Source: Diadema setosum
Lineage: Eukaryota; Echinodermata; Echinoidea; Diadematoida; Diadematidae
Assembly: GCA_033980235.1 (NCBI GenBank)
Contig: CM067069.1
Span: 827,501-891,500 of the forward strand
Reading direction: 5' to 3'
Length of the DNA stretch: 64,000 bases
The notes beneath the pieces are model-generated. The model was not told the origin of the DNA. It worked only from the letters and a program-made list of their open reading frames with translations, and searched no databases. This document shows, piece after piece, positions 1-10,910 of the stretch. Made by a program: the position numbers and the translations under genes. Position 1 is the first letter of the stretch, and each line of letters opens with the position of its first letter.

Positions 1-516
1 CTTGAGAATAGAAACATGAGAGTTAAGTTGTAATCTTAGTATAATTCGACCAGCCCTATTCTGTAATTTTTGGACTTTATCGAGTTGTTATTGAACGATG
101 ACCCATGATGTCACCATAATCAAAATGAGGAAGAATCAATGATTTGTAAATAATTTCAAAACTGATTCGCTTTCAGAGTGTCTTAGTCTTCCAAGGAAAT
201 CCACCATCTTTCCAATCCTTATCAACATATTTTCAATATGAAATTGCCAATTGAAATTCTCATCAAATTACAAATCTAAGTACAATGTATTAAAAATGAT
301 GAACTTGATTCAAAGACGTGTTGTGTAACGATGCTCAAAATATTGTTTTCATGCAAGTATGCTAATATCTGTCTTTGAACAATTTGTTCGAGAATTTTAG
401 AAACACACGACAAAACTGAGATATAGGTCGATAATTTGAGGGATAATCTTTATACCCACTTTTATGGATTGGGATAATTTTTTTGCCCTTTTCCACTGCC
501 TGGGAAAATCACCACT
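1..516 (-). pseudogene. Relic of a non-LTR retrotransposon reverse transcriptase
   Basis: Read on the minus strand, about 510 down to 300 encodes the start of a LINE reverse transcriptase: an IPIHKSG block, then YPSNYRPIS, then after a one-base frame change KILEQIVQRQILAYLHENNI. From about 285 down to 1 the C-terminal part follows (DENFNWQFHIEN, IGKMVDFLGRLRH, then LILPHFDYGD and LDKVQKLQNRAGRIILR in shifted frames with stops). The palm segment that would hold the catalytic YxDD is missing between the two parts, so an internal deletion joins them. These blocks are characteristic of jockey/CR1/L2-group elements; the exact clade is not resolved. It is dead and probably extends past the left window edge. 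Confidence 0.75.
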
Positions 517-1148
517 TAACAAAGACAAATTAATCAAGTCGGCAATGTTGTGTTATATTTCTAAAGCGCATAATTTCAGAATATAAACAAGTACCTTACC
601 AAAACAAAGCAAAATTTAAAAACCCTTTTTTTTAATACAGATTCTTATGTTTCTGATCTTTTAATGGTTGCAAACGAACCGGAACTGATCAAATTTCATT
701 TTATTTTCAAAATCAAGCAATTGCTCAGCTGCTCCAACCATCCATATTATTCTTGCCTCGTTGTAGTCCCCTACCTCTTTATCTTTACACCACGGTACGT
801 GATTACTTTCTCTCTCTCTTCTGTAGTTCTTTCTATAATATAAAATGACACCATCTTAGTGTAGGGGTTTATCTAGGATGTTTGTTTCGGGTTATAGGTT
901 TCCGTGTCGTAAAGTTTGTTTCGTAATTCCGCTGTTTGTATAATTAAATCTCAGTTATGTGATTTGTTGCATTATGTATGGGGGAATGCACCCTACAAGC
1001 ATTCCTTTTTAGCTTCCCTCCTCATTTGCAGCATAATTTCAATATTTTGCAAACTCATACATTTCGTTTATTTTATATTGTAATGTAATGTATGAATTCG
1101 ACTTCTGTAAAATATCTATATGTTTCTGTTGGAAATGGAGAGATTCCT
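517..1148. other. Non-coding stretch, no gene seen
   Basis: AT-rich sequence with no convincing ORF or repeat structure on either strand. A pyrimidine run ending in TGTAG near 808-825 on the plus strand looks like a splice acceptor, but no coding exon follows it. Confidence 0.4.
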
Positions 1149-1215
1149 TTATTTCAAGTAACGCGTTTCTTCGTGGAAATAACCCAGCTCAGTAAAAATG
1201 AAAACAGATCCATAC

Positions 1216-1394
1216 CAATCAGGTGCATTTTCCGCGCCACGTTCATCACCACTTTCATCATCTGAGCTCTGCTCTGCTGGTAAGGGCTGATCATTCCGAG
1301 ATGTAGATGAAGACTCCCGTTCCTCCCCCTCAGAAAATCTCGGTGCTCCTTCATCGTCTCCAATATTTTCAAAATCTACAGATTTTCCAGCCAT
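1216..1394 (-). CDS. Possible first coding exon of an unknown acidic protein
   Basis: On the minus strand an ATG at 1394 in a good context (ACAATGG) opens a 59-codon reading frame beginning MAGKSVDFENIGDDEG. It is rich in Asp, Glu and Ser and ends ...GAENAPDW at a good splice donor (TTG|GTATGG, exon end 1216, phase 2). The frame is also open upstream to 1520, so the start is a choice based on context. Such acidic, low-complexity N-termini occur in many nuclear and membrane-traffic proteins, and I do not recognise the family. The remaining exons would lie below position 1216 and mostly outside the window. It could be a chance ORF; a transcript would decide. Confidence 0.3.
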
Positions 1395-1520
1395 TGTAAT
1401 GTTGAGAGTTGTTCCCCAGTTTCTGAGCAAAGAAGAACGTCCTTCCGGGTAGAGGTTTGTAATGAAAGTAGAGCGGCAGCATCTAAGCAAATCGTATGAG
1501 AAGGACTGGTGACGTGGCAA

Positions 1521-3170
1521 GCTGTGCGCCGCAGAGGCCTGTGAGCTAGGACAAGATTGTCTCTTCCAGAATTTTCTCTATAGACTCTCCAAAAACATAT
1601 TTAAAGGGGAAATCCAGTCCAAAAAATAAGTTAGTCTGATAAAAAAGAGTAAAATCTTTCGAGTTCAACGGGAAAAATTTGACTGAAATTAGATGAAAAA
1701 TAAGGAAGTTTTGAAATTTTGAAGTCTTGCTTATTTCCGCAAAACATTTCTTGCACAGCGGATATGAATAATTATGCAAATGACCATGCCATAATCTCAC
1801 AATTTTCCATTGATCATGTGCAAAAAAAGAAATGATGAAAATTCAATATTTCTGTCAGTGAAGTCTAAAACATGATGTTATTCCTGGTTGAATAACTTCG
1901 GAATATTGATCAGTTAGATATAGGCCTATCAGGATTTGAGTCTCGGACATAATTGCGTTTGAATGAAAACTAGAAATTCCAAAATTTTATGTTCAAACTA
2001 TAATGGCAAGTTGTGAGGGTATGACATGCTCACTTTGCCATTTACATTGTATTCATATTGACCATTCAAGAACTGTTTCCTGAAAAATTAGCGAAACTTC
2101 AAAATGTCAAACTTTTTTTTTTATTTTTCATCCGATTTCGATCAACATTTTACTGTTGAACTCGTAATACTTTACTCTTTCTTATCAGACTGACTTCCAT
2201 TTGGACTGGATTTCCCCTTCAAGGAGAAAATATTGCTGTTTAGGATTCATTGCTGTGAAACATTTTTGCTAAGATAAGATTTAGGCCTATATCTTAATGT
2301 AATATGGATATTTACCTTTTAATACTTCAGATTTTCTTTTAAGACAATTTCTCTGTCAGAAGGACAGTCAGAAAGACGGAGCTCAACGTTGCCAGAGTTG
2401 ACATTATTATGCTTTCTGGTATAATTTTTAACTCATTTAGCATTACATTTGGCATAATTTATCTTCTTAAGCATAATTGTAGCATAATTGTGATAAAAAT
2501 GAGATGTGAATTCCTCTTGTTTTTTTTTTTTTTTTTTTTTTTTTTGTTAGGGCCTATATCTATGCTGCTTTATGTTGATGATATATCAGTTTCCACACAC
2601 CACTGGCCAGCAATGACAGAAGTCGGGGAATTCCACACACATTTGCCCCAAAACGCCCAGCTCACTGCAGCGTGCTCGTTGTAACGTTTTTTACTTATAA
2701 TTTTTGTTTGGTTTTGGTTCGGCTCCCTCTCTTCAACAACTTGAGTTGATAATGCATTATGCGTAGCTGTTTGCAAATCAACGCGAGGACGTCGGCTCGA
2801 CCATTCCGACCCTCCGACCATGAACCTATTGTCCATGCTCCGTCTGAAGGTAGGATGGCGTCATAATGTGAACAATTCGATTGCTGGTTGGTCCCCCCCC
2901 CCCCAAGCCTATGCACTAGCACTGACTATGTATACTGTAGTAATACAACAATAGTAGTGAGTAGTTTTTGTTGACCACTTTTTAGCGTTTGTCAGTCTAA
3001 CATGACTATTTTGCCACTCTAAACTAGTAAAGTGTCTTTTTTTTTAGCGTTTTAAAGTGTATCTGTGCTCAGAAATTTACTTTTCTGACATTGTACAGGT
3101 TATTGTACTGGTAATATCCCTATCAAATAATATAAGAGTGCAACGTTACTCACATACAGAGATATAGCAA
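1521..3170. other. Non-coding stretch with homopolymer runs
   Basis: No gene is evident. It contains a poly-T run near 2519-2545 and a poly-C run near 2896-2905. Small ORFs here span the homopolymers and show no protein family features. Confidence 0.4.
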
Positions 3171-3795
3171 TATACAGGGTGGCCCAAAAAGAACGAAACG
3201 TCTAAGATCTTTAATTTTAGCACTATTGTTTCTGATATGTCATTATTTTGCATACTATTGGATAGGGCATTCTTTTTCCAATAGAATGACACCAAGTTCT
3301 TTAATTTTGGTTAATGCGTTATAATTTCAACACCATTTTCGTCAACCCTTGCAATTTTCAAAATGTGATCATTTTGCACTCTCAGAGATACCGAAACCAG
3401 CGAGAATTTGGCTTGCCATAGAACCAGTAACATTCACAATGTGCGGAATGTGGGACGGACGGTGTTATTGTGGTCAGGCCGTCTCCTTCACAATGGTAAC
3501 AGACAATGACAATCATATTCCACACATTGTGAACGTTACTGGTTCTATGGCAAGCCGAGTTCTCGCTGGTTTTGGTGTCTCTGAGATTGCAAAATGATCA
3601 CATTTTGAAAATTGCAAGGGTTGACAAAAACGGTCCTAAAATCATAACACATTAACCAAAATGAAAGAACTTGGTGTCATTCTATTGGAAAAAGAATGAC
3701 CTTTCCAATAGTATGCAAAATAATGACATATTAGCAACAATATTGCTAAAATTAAAGATCTTAGGTGTTCCGTTCTTTTTGGGCCACCCTGTATA
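3171..3795. mobile_element. 625 bp foldback MITE
   Basis: The element starts TATACAGGGTGGCCCAAAAA and ends with its reverse complement (…GGGCCACCCTGTATA). The two halves are inverted copies along most of their length: about 3171-3465 pairs with about 3475-3795, including the blocks around CAATAGAATGACACCAAG and CCAGTAACATTCACAATGTG. The TACAGGGT...CCCAAAA termini and TA flanks resemble mariner/Tc1-type ends. It has no coding capacity, so it is a non-autonomous element that could fold into one long hairpin with a loop of a few tens of bases. Confidence 0.85.
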
Positions 3796-3845
3796 AAGAG
3801 ACATAGAGCAATGCCTAAAATGCCAAAAAATACATGCGCCTTGAT

Positions 3846-4172
3846 CTAAGAGTAGTCGTCTGGCGTTATCGACTGCATTCGATAGCGTAGTTCGATGATT
3901 TTCTGCACGATCAGTGTACTACGATACTGCACTCTCAAAACACGCAAATGCACGTATAATGCCCACGTGCGTACGCAGCTAGGTTGGTGCTGCCGCGCCG
4001 CACCGGGCCGAGGCAACCGCGGCAGCATCTACTCATGCGGATGCATGGCTCGATGAGGCGATACCGATAGACAATATTCGATATAGCTGTGTGCAGACGG
4101 AGGCGAACGAAGGAAACGTGCGCACTCCAATGGTCGACGCGCGGCTAATATTCTCAGATCTGACTACTATTG
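3846..4172. other. CpG-rich patch without a recognised gene
   Basis: This stretch is clearly richer in CG dinucleotides than its surroundings (for example GCCGCGCCGCACCGGGCCG near 3990-4010 and GGTCGACGCGCGG near 4132-4144). The minus strand has a 60-codon ORF of low-complexity Arg/Pro character with no family features. It could be the unmethylated promoter or first exon of an unseen gene, or part of a young repeat. Confidence 0.35.
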
Positions 4173-4290
4173 CAGCACGCACTAGTGCGTGCTGATTTAT
4201 TAGGTGATCCGAGTATCCTCTCGGATCACCTTCTGTTTCTATACGGATTCTTTCTTCTTTAGGTGATCCGAGAATCCTCTCGGATCACCT
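4173..4290. repeat. 22 bp perfect palindrome and two 30 bp hairpins
   Basis: 4173-4194 is a perfect palindrome (CAGCACGCACT and its reverse complement). 4202-4231 and 4261-4290 are two near-identical hairpins, each with 12 bp arms AGGTGATCCGAG / CTCGGATCACCT around a 6 bp loop and 59 bp apart. The same arm recurs once, as TCGGATCACCT, at 7124-7134. Confidence 0.85.
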
Positions 4291-5289
4291 ATTGTATCTT
4301 CTTCTTTTTCTTCTTATTTCTCCGCAAAAGTTGTGCAGCGGTTAGCTCAGAAAGTCCTCTTCCTATCAATTTCAAAATTATACCATATATGTATCATGTC
4401 CCAAAGACGACAGATCTAATAAAATCATAGTGATCAGTCGACCGTAACGTCACTATGACGTCATTATATGAAAACACATTCTCATTCATATCTCATTAAT
4501 GGAATGGAATTTTTCAATGAAATTTACGTCACATATATTTCAGGTCAAGTGGATTCTACTCATCTTCTCAAAATTCATATCTATTCTTAAAACGTGCGCG
4601 TACGCGCGCGTTGAATTTTTTACATGGTCCAATCGAGCTCAATTTTTTTTTTTTTTTGCAAACGTTTCAGACCATTTGGAGCATTTTTTGAAAAATTGAA
4701 AAAATTGGACGGACGCGTACGCACGCGCACATATACGCACGCATAGCTCATATGCAATAGAAATTTCCCGTTTTTTTACACGGATCGGATGTCTAAAATG
4801 TCAAGGAATATTTTCATCTAGGTTCAAGAAAATCTGACTCAATATGACGTCATACGGGCCCGTCAAAGTTCGAAATCCGCGCGCGCGTTAATGGCGATAT
4901 ACAGTGCAACTATGCCAAAAAAAAAAAAAAACGCCAATTTTAAATCCGATTTTACTCGTCAGGATTTTCTTTACATATTCTGAAAGCTCATGAGTTCTAC
5001 ATGTCATTTCATGGGTTGGTAATGCTGGAAAAATGATTAAAAAATATCAAATTTCTTAATAAAATAAAAAAAGTAAATTTTCAAAATGACGTCATCAAAT
5101 TTCAAGTTCACTCAAGCATATCTCGCTTATCCTTTTCCGATTTTCACCCAGATTTCAGTATATTGTAGCACATTAAATGTTCTTTTATTAATGTGATAAC
5201 AAAATTTTGATTGGATGACGGCATCACCTCGTAAAAATGGATTGAAAATAATCTTGTCAAAATTGACCAGTTTATGTGTTATCTCTATG

Positions 5290-6990
5290 GGAGTGCAGTT
5301 TTTCTGGAAATGAAAATTGACATGACTATCTTTGTCGAGCACTAGCTCACTTACCCTTCGGTGAATTTCTCCCAGATTTTAATATGTTGTACCCGAGACT
5401 TTGGGCTATCGTAATTGTGCCCTCGGTTTTTCATATGATGTCGGGATCACGTTGAAAAACTTGGTGGAAATTAAAGCTTATCTTCGATGTATTGAGATAT
5501 TTCTTTCTCTCTGCAACTTTCTTTGCAATAACTCAAGAAAAACAGGCCCAATTACCCCCATATTTTGAACATGTTTAGTTCATGTCACGTACATTATTTC
5601 ATAAAATAACAACTACTCGATCGGATACCATCTTGGGTATGTAAATTAGGGTCAAAGGTCATATTTCATCCTGTATCTTGGTGAATACATGTCCTATCTT
5701 TCCAATATTTTGCACACGCATAGACCTTGTTATAAGGATCATTATTCACAAAGTAACCACTTTTTGCTCAGATGCCATCTTGTCTGTGCAAAGTGGGGTC
5801 AAAGGTCATATGTACTTCTTTCTGTATATCTTCGTTATGACGTGTTATCTCTATGGGAGGGAATTTTTCTAGATATGAAAATTGACATGACTGTCTTTAT
5901 CGAGCACTAGCTCACTTATCCTTCAGTGAATTTCTCCAAGATTTAAATATGTTGTAGCTGACATTTTGGGGTATTGTTCATGCGAATTTATTTTTTTACT
6001 GGATTCCGGGATCACATCGAAAAACTTGGTTGAAATTGAAGGTTAGCTTCGATGTAGGGAGATATTTCTTTCTTTCTGCAACTTTCTTTGCAATAACTCA
6101 AGAAAAACAGCCACTATCACCCCCATATTTTGCACATGTTTAGTCCATGTCAAGTACATTATTTCATAAAATAACAACTACTCGATCGGATACCATCTTG
6201 GGTATGTAAATTAGGGTGAAAGGTCATAAATGTTTCATGCTGTATCTTGGTGAATACATGGCCTATCTTTCCAATATTTTGCACACGCAAAGACCATGTT
6301 ACAAGAATCATTTCACAAAATAACCACTTTTTGCTCAGATGCCATCTTGTCTGTGCAAAGTGGGGTCAAAGGTCATATGTACTTCTTTCTGTATCTTTGT
6401 TATGACGTGTTATCTCTATGGGAGGGAATTTTTCTAGATGTGAAAATTGACATGATTGTCTTTATCGAGCACTAGCTCACTTACCCTTCGGTGAATTCTC
6501 CCAGATTTTAATATGTTGTAGCTGACACTATGCGCCATCGATAATTTGTCCTCCATTTTTTCATGCGACGTCGAAATCACGTCGAAAAAATTAGCTAAAA
6601 TTAAAGCTTAGCTTCGATGTATTTTCATATTTCTTTCTTTTTGCAACTTTCTTTGCAATAACTAGAGAAAAACAGGTCCAATCAGCCCAATATTTTGCAC
6701 ATGTTTAGTTCATGTCACGTACATTATTTCATAAAATAACAACTACTTGATCAGACACCATCTTGGGTATGTAAATTAGGGTCAAAGGTCATAAATGTTT
6801 CATCCTGTATCTTGGTGTATACATGTCCTATCTTTCCCATATTTTGCATATGCAAAGACCATGTTACAAGAATCATTTCACAAAATAACCACTTTTTGCT
6901 CAGATGCCATCTTGGGTGTGCAAAGTGGGGTCAAAGGTCAAATATACTTCATTCGGTATCTTCGTTAGTGTATACGGAATTCGGTACCAA
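5290..6990. repeat. Tandem repeat, three copies of a ~565 bp unit
   Basis: Long blocks recur in order with periods of about 569 and 561 bp. The block with TCGAGCACTAGCTCACTTA occurs near 5334, 5902 and 6464. The block GCAACTTTCTTTGCAATAAC occurs near 5514, 6078 and 6641, and TACCATCTTGGGTATGTAAA or a close variant near 5626, 6190 and 6756. The copies differ by scattered substitutions and small indels, so the array is not recent. A partial start of the unit, without the second half, precedes copy one near 5120. Confidence 0.85.
5649..6940 (+). promoter_or_regulatory. Six repeated DR1-like nuclear receptor motifs
   Basis: GGGTCAAAGGTCA occurs at 5649-5661, 5796-5808, 6363-6375, 6779-6791 and 6928-6940, with a one-base variant (GGGTGA half) at 6214-6226. 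This is a direct repeat of two AGGTCA-type half sites separated by one base, the layout bound by HNF4/RXR/COUP-TF type receptors in animals. They sit twice in each ~565 bp tandem unit. That they bind anything here is inference. Confidence 0.4.
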
Positions 6991-7134
6991 AGATGGCAGT
7001 TGCTGACTCCCTTTTCTAAATGAGAATCCAAACATCACACGGCCAATGTCCCCTAAACGCAGATGAAACATTTATGGTCATGCCTATTGGGATCAGGACT
7101 CAAATCATTGATTTCCGAATAGATCGGATCACCT

Positions 7135-7609
7135 AATTTGTCAGTGTTGACAAATTCCAAGTCTAGTTAAAATCAATATTTCACAGTTTGGGGCATTTTT
7201 TTTTTTTTTTTGTGACGGGATAGAATTTTCTCTGGAGTTCTTAGGACATGCTCTCACACCTCTCAAATTTAAATTTTAGGGGAGAGATTCCCTTTAAACT
7301 CGGCCTGTGGTTTGGCTGATTGGCCTGTTTGAGAATGGCCCGGGCGCGTTGGTCTATTTTTGGAAAGTGAAAAGAATGTGATCTGCTGCACACTTTTGGT
7401 GAATTCGGTTAATCTTTACACAGCACAAACACACGCACACACACATAAGATTCGGGGGGGGGGGGGGGGTTGGGAGGGCAACTTTCCCTGAGTGCAGCCA
7501 TGGTAACATCCAGGGTAACGAAAATCCCCTCTCCCATCACAATATGCCATTAACGGGACACGTCGTACAACTAGGCACTTTTAATTGGTTTATAGATGAC
7601 GCTGTTCAG
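7135..7609. other. Non-coding stretch with poly-T and poly-G runs
   Basis: Poly-T near 7198-7212 and an uninterrupted G run near 7454-7469. No gene or RNA structure was recognised. Confidence 0.4.
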
Positions 7610-7935
7610 CTTTTTGAACTTGTGGGCCTTATCCACAGAAATACTATTTCTGTGGCCTTATCTGCTCAGTGTCGGTCTCATGAACGTTTTGCGTAGTGTC
7701 GGACTCTTATAGGCCTTTTTTTAACCTGGTGTCGAACTCATGTGCCTTGTATGCCTAGCGTTGAACCAGGGAGGTGGGAATGGGCCTTGCTTGCCTATTG
7801 TCGGTCTCGTGGGCGTAATTTGCCTCGTGTCGAACTGGTGGACCATGTAACTGGTGTCGAACTCGTGGGCCTTGCTCATATTAGTATGACTCGATCGTGG
7901 ACTGTATTGCTCGTTTGTGTCGAGCTCGTGACGTA
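7610..7935. repeat. Degenerate minisatellite with GTGTCGAACTC core
   Basis: The core (G)TGTCG(A/G)ACTC(G/A)TG followed by GGCCTTG...TGCCTA recurs irregularly: near 7672, 7699, 7733, 7797, 7828, 7854 and 7917. Unit spacing is about 25-60 bp and copies are diverged. The ORFs that read through here on both strands are explained by the repeat. Confidence 0.6.
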
Positions 7936-10239
7936 GGTGCACCCAAATTACTTTAGCCCAACATGTAATATCGACGCCTAGACTACTCTCAGTGTAATGA
8001 TTTAATTTAACCCTAAATGTAGGATTCCTAATAAATATTAACCATAAATTCAATTCAATACATTTATTTTCATACTTCTCATTTATGGATATTACAACAG
8101 AAATAGTAATACAAGTTCTTAGCTTGTAAACAATGTGCAGAAAACAAACAATATACATGGTAATAACACATCAACTGAAATGATAACTGGTCGAAATAGA
8201 AATGGGGTTGAACAAAGAGAAGTATGATGGGGCCTACATGAAAGCAAGCTTGTTTGGCTGTATGCCCCGAGTAATCAGTGTTTGTGAAAAAGAAACGGAG
8301 AACGGATAGAAGATAAGACCAGGCGATTTAATGGTAGGCCTACCAAATAAGAAAAGCGGGGTATGCCTATGTGATGAAAAAAGAAAGAAAAAGAAAACTA
8401 TACTAAAAATCTACACCATTACTGTGACCGAGCTGTCTTTGGTTTCCGGAGTAGAACATGATTTGCATATAAAGCCTACTTTGGTATACACGAAACAAAG
8501 TAGAGTATGAAATTGCTAATGATGAATTCGGAGAACCTGACGGCAAGGCCCAAAATGCAATCTGCAGCGTGTTGACAAGAATGTTTGATTGGACAATAAC
8601 ATACCACAATATTACATAAGACATTACAAATTATTCGGTGTCTCCAAGATATAGCACTCAATGAAGACTCTTTAAATTTGCGTTTAAAGGAATATAAAGA
8701 CGAGCACATGGTTATTTCCGTATACATTATCGTGTTTTTTTTTTTTTAGCGAAAATTGTTCGAGTACGTGAGTAGTCGAGGGGGACGTATATATACTACT
8801 TACGTGGAAGGTGAAATGCGTCACTTAGGCGGGTAGGATATGAATCAAATACTTTTTCCTGAACATGCGAGTCAAAACATCCTGAAACTCCTTGGCAGAA
8901 AACTTATACATGAATATGCCAACGTTTTAATTGAACAGATCTGATATTTTCAATATTTTATTTCTAAAGAATAAGTTATTCGTGTGGGACGAATATCCGA
9001 CATGATTGATATTTCTGATGGCGAGTTTTTGTTTTTGTTTTTTTAATACGAAACAGTATATCAAGAAGGTTTCTAGTTACATTTCCCCACACAAGAATAC
9101 CATAATTAAGGTATGAAGTAATGAAAGTAGAATATAATAAACGTATTATCCCGTCCTTAAATTCTTTTTTTTTTAAATTAAAAATACACAGTCCCTCGAC
9201 TTGTTACTGTCATAATGTTAAGGACAATAACACTACCCTGCTTTCTGAGAGAGTAGGCCAAGTGCCCTTTCATTATGCTATAGAAGAGTCATCAATATGT
9301 GGAATTATCTTTATAAACTTCACCAGCAATGTGTTCTATTTATATTGCTGCATTCAGTTAACCCAAATATATGGGGTTTAATTCCACTTTAAGTGATTGC
9401 TGGGTTCAGAGAATGTCAGTTCTGCCTTTGGTATATAATATGGTTCCCTCATAATACTGAGTTGTTATACTCAGTCAGCATATCAAAAAAAAATCTGAGT
9501 TTGATCGACAAATAGTCGACAAACGCAAATGATGGGAACTTTTGTTCCCATCATTTCGTGATGGTCCCAAGGCTCACATCTAGTCTCACTACCATATCCT
9601 TTTGAAGCATTCCATCTTCGATTTTAATTGCCCTATTACACGGGCATTTTTAACACTGCTTAAACGAAGTGGGATGATACAAACGAAATACAAAGTGGGA
9701 CATCAACCTTGCCTGACAAGGCACCACTAGGCCCTTATACGCTTCAATGTGAAATTCAGAATTCTGTTGAAATTGTCATTCGTGGTTGACTGTAGCTGAG
9801 CACAAAAGAGCATACATGTTCTTTATTGGTAATTGCCTCTTCGGATCATGACCATTGGTGTTCATTTTAATGCAACTATTTATTTTGGACCTTATCCCAT
9901 GGTGTGAAATATTGTCCTTTCCCCGATGGCATAATCATAGCAGATAGGGTATGGTGAGTATAATAAAGTATAATTTGTGAACGGATTGTCCAGCAAAAGG
10001 CAGCCATTTCGATTTTCAAAATGGCTGTCGAAGTGATATGTCCATATCTTAATGGTAAGAAAAAGTGCATTGACACATAACTGTGCTTTGAAAACAAGAT
10101 TAAACACATGGCTCAAATCCTCAGGCGATTTGTTTTTACCTTTTTATCAGTCCTCCACCATTATTTCAAGTGCTAAGAGCTATCTCCATTAAGCTCTGTC
10201 TCTCTCGCCTTTATAAAGATGTATGTAGTTTTATTCATG
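7936..10239. other. Long non-coding stretch
   Basis: No gene is evident on either strand. Features seen: an A/T-rich stretch near 8036-8160 that resembles a LINE 3' tail but cannot be assigned, a poly-T at 8737-8748, and a small hairpin at about 9527-9556 (AAATGATGGGAAC / GTTCCCATCATTT with a 5 bp loop). Confidence 0.4.
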
Positions 10240-10910
10240 TGCGATTGTATTGATTTTATTATTTATTATTATTTATTCAAGATTTCATGTGTGTTCACAA
10301 AATAGGAATGCATACAAATGTATGCAAGTACATCTCATATAGCCAAGACAGAATATATACAATAAGTATACATTGATAAAACACCACTAAGAGAGCTACA
10401 TTATTCAAGGTAACGAACACGCAAAGGAATTGCAACATAAGCTTAAAGCTTGAAAATCGTTGCAACCCCCGTGAACACAATCTATATGCTTGCAAATAGT
10501 TTAAATGATACTTGATAGGAGTTGGGGGGGGGGGGTATTTACAAAGAGAGCATGTTAACATGAGGGGGAAAAAAGAAATGCATGTGTGGTGCCTATTTGT
10601 CCTGTCGGACATTGACAAGAGAGAGCAAGAAAAAGTTTAAAGTGTCAAGTCATTATAAGCAAATTATAATGATTAAATTGATTAAATTTCTCATAAATCC
10701 CATTCAAATGTCGATTTCAGGGGAAATATATGATCACAGCAAGTTTAATAGTTGATAGTATCCAGGAGTTCAGCATGAAGCTGATAATAGAATATGTTTG
10801 ATCGATCTTTTGAAAGTAACTATTTTTTGTAAATTGCGAACATGCTGAGGTAGCGCATTCCAGACATCAGGACCGCTATGTCTGACTGATTTATAGGCTA
10901 GTGCAGTACC
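10240..10910 (-). mobile_element. 3' end of a degraded CR1/L2-like LINE
   Basis: On the minus strand, about 10895 down to a stop at 10770-10772 encodes KSVRHSGPDVWNALPQH, then VTFKRSIKHILLS. This is the typical C-terminal signature of CR1/L2-group ORF2 (a GP..WN.LP block followed by FK..LK..LL). A non-coding tail follows down to an AT-rich ATTATTT-like run at about 10250-10275, which fits a LINE 3' terminus. Upstream ORF2 sequence is absent, so this is a 5'-truncated insertion. Confidence 0.65.

Larger units (their letters stand above)
4202..7134. repeat. Probable 2.9 kb composite repeat bounded by AGGTGATCCGA
   Basis: The left border carries AGGTGATCCGA hairpins and the right border (7124-7134) the inverted copy TCGGATCACCT. 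Between them lie CG/alternating purine-pyrimidine stretches near 4590-4740, then three tandem ~565 bp units (5290-6990). No ORF of note is present. I infer one non-autonomous element from the inverted borders; no clear target duplication was found, so the limits are provisional. Confidence 0.45.

Noticed and set aside
7721..8158. 145-codon minus-strand ORF
   Set aside because: Reads through the degenerate minisatellite; no conserved features.
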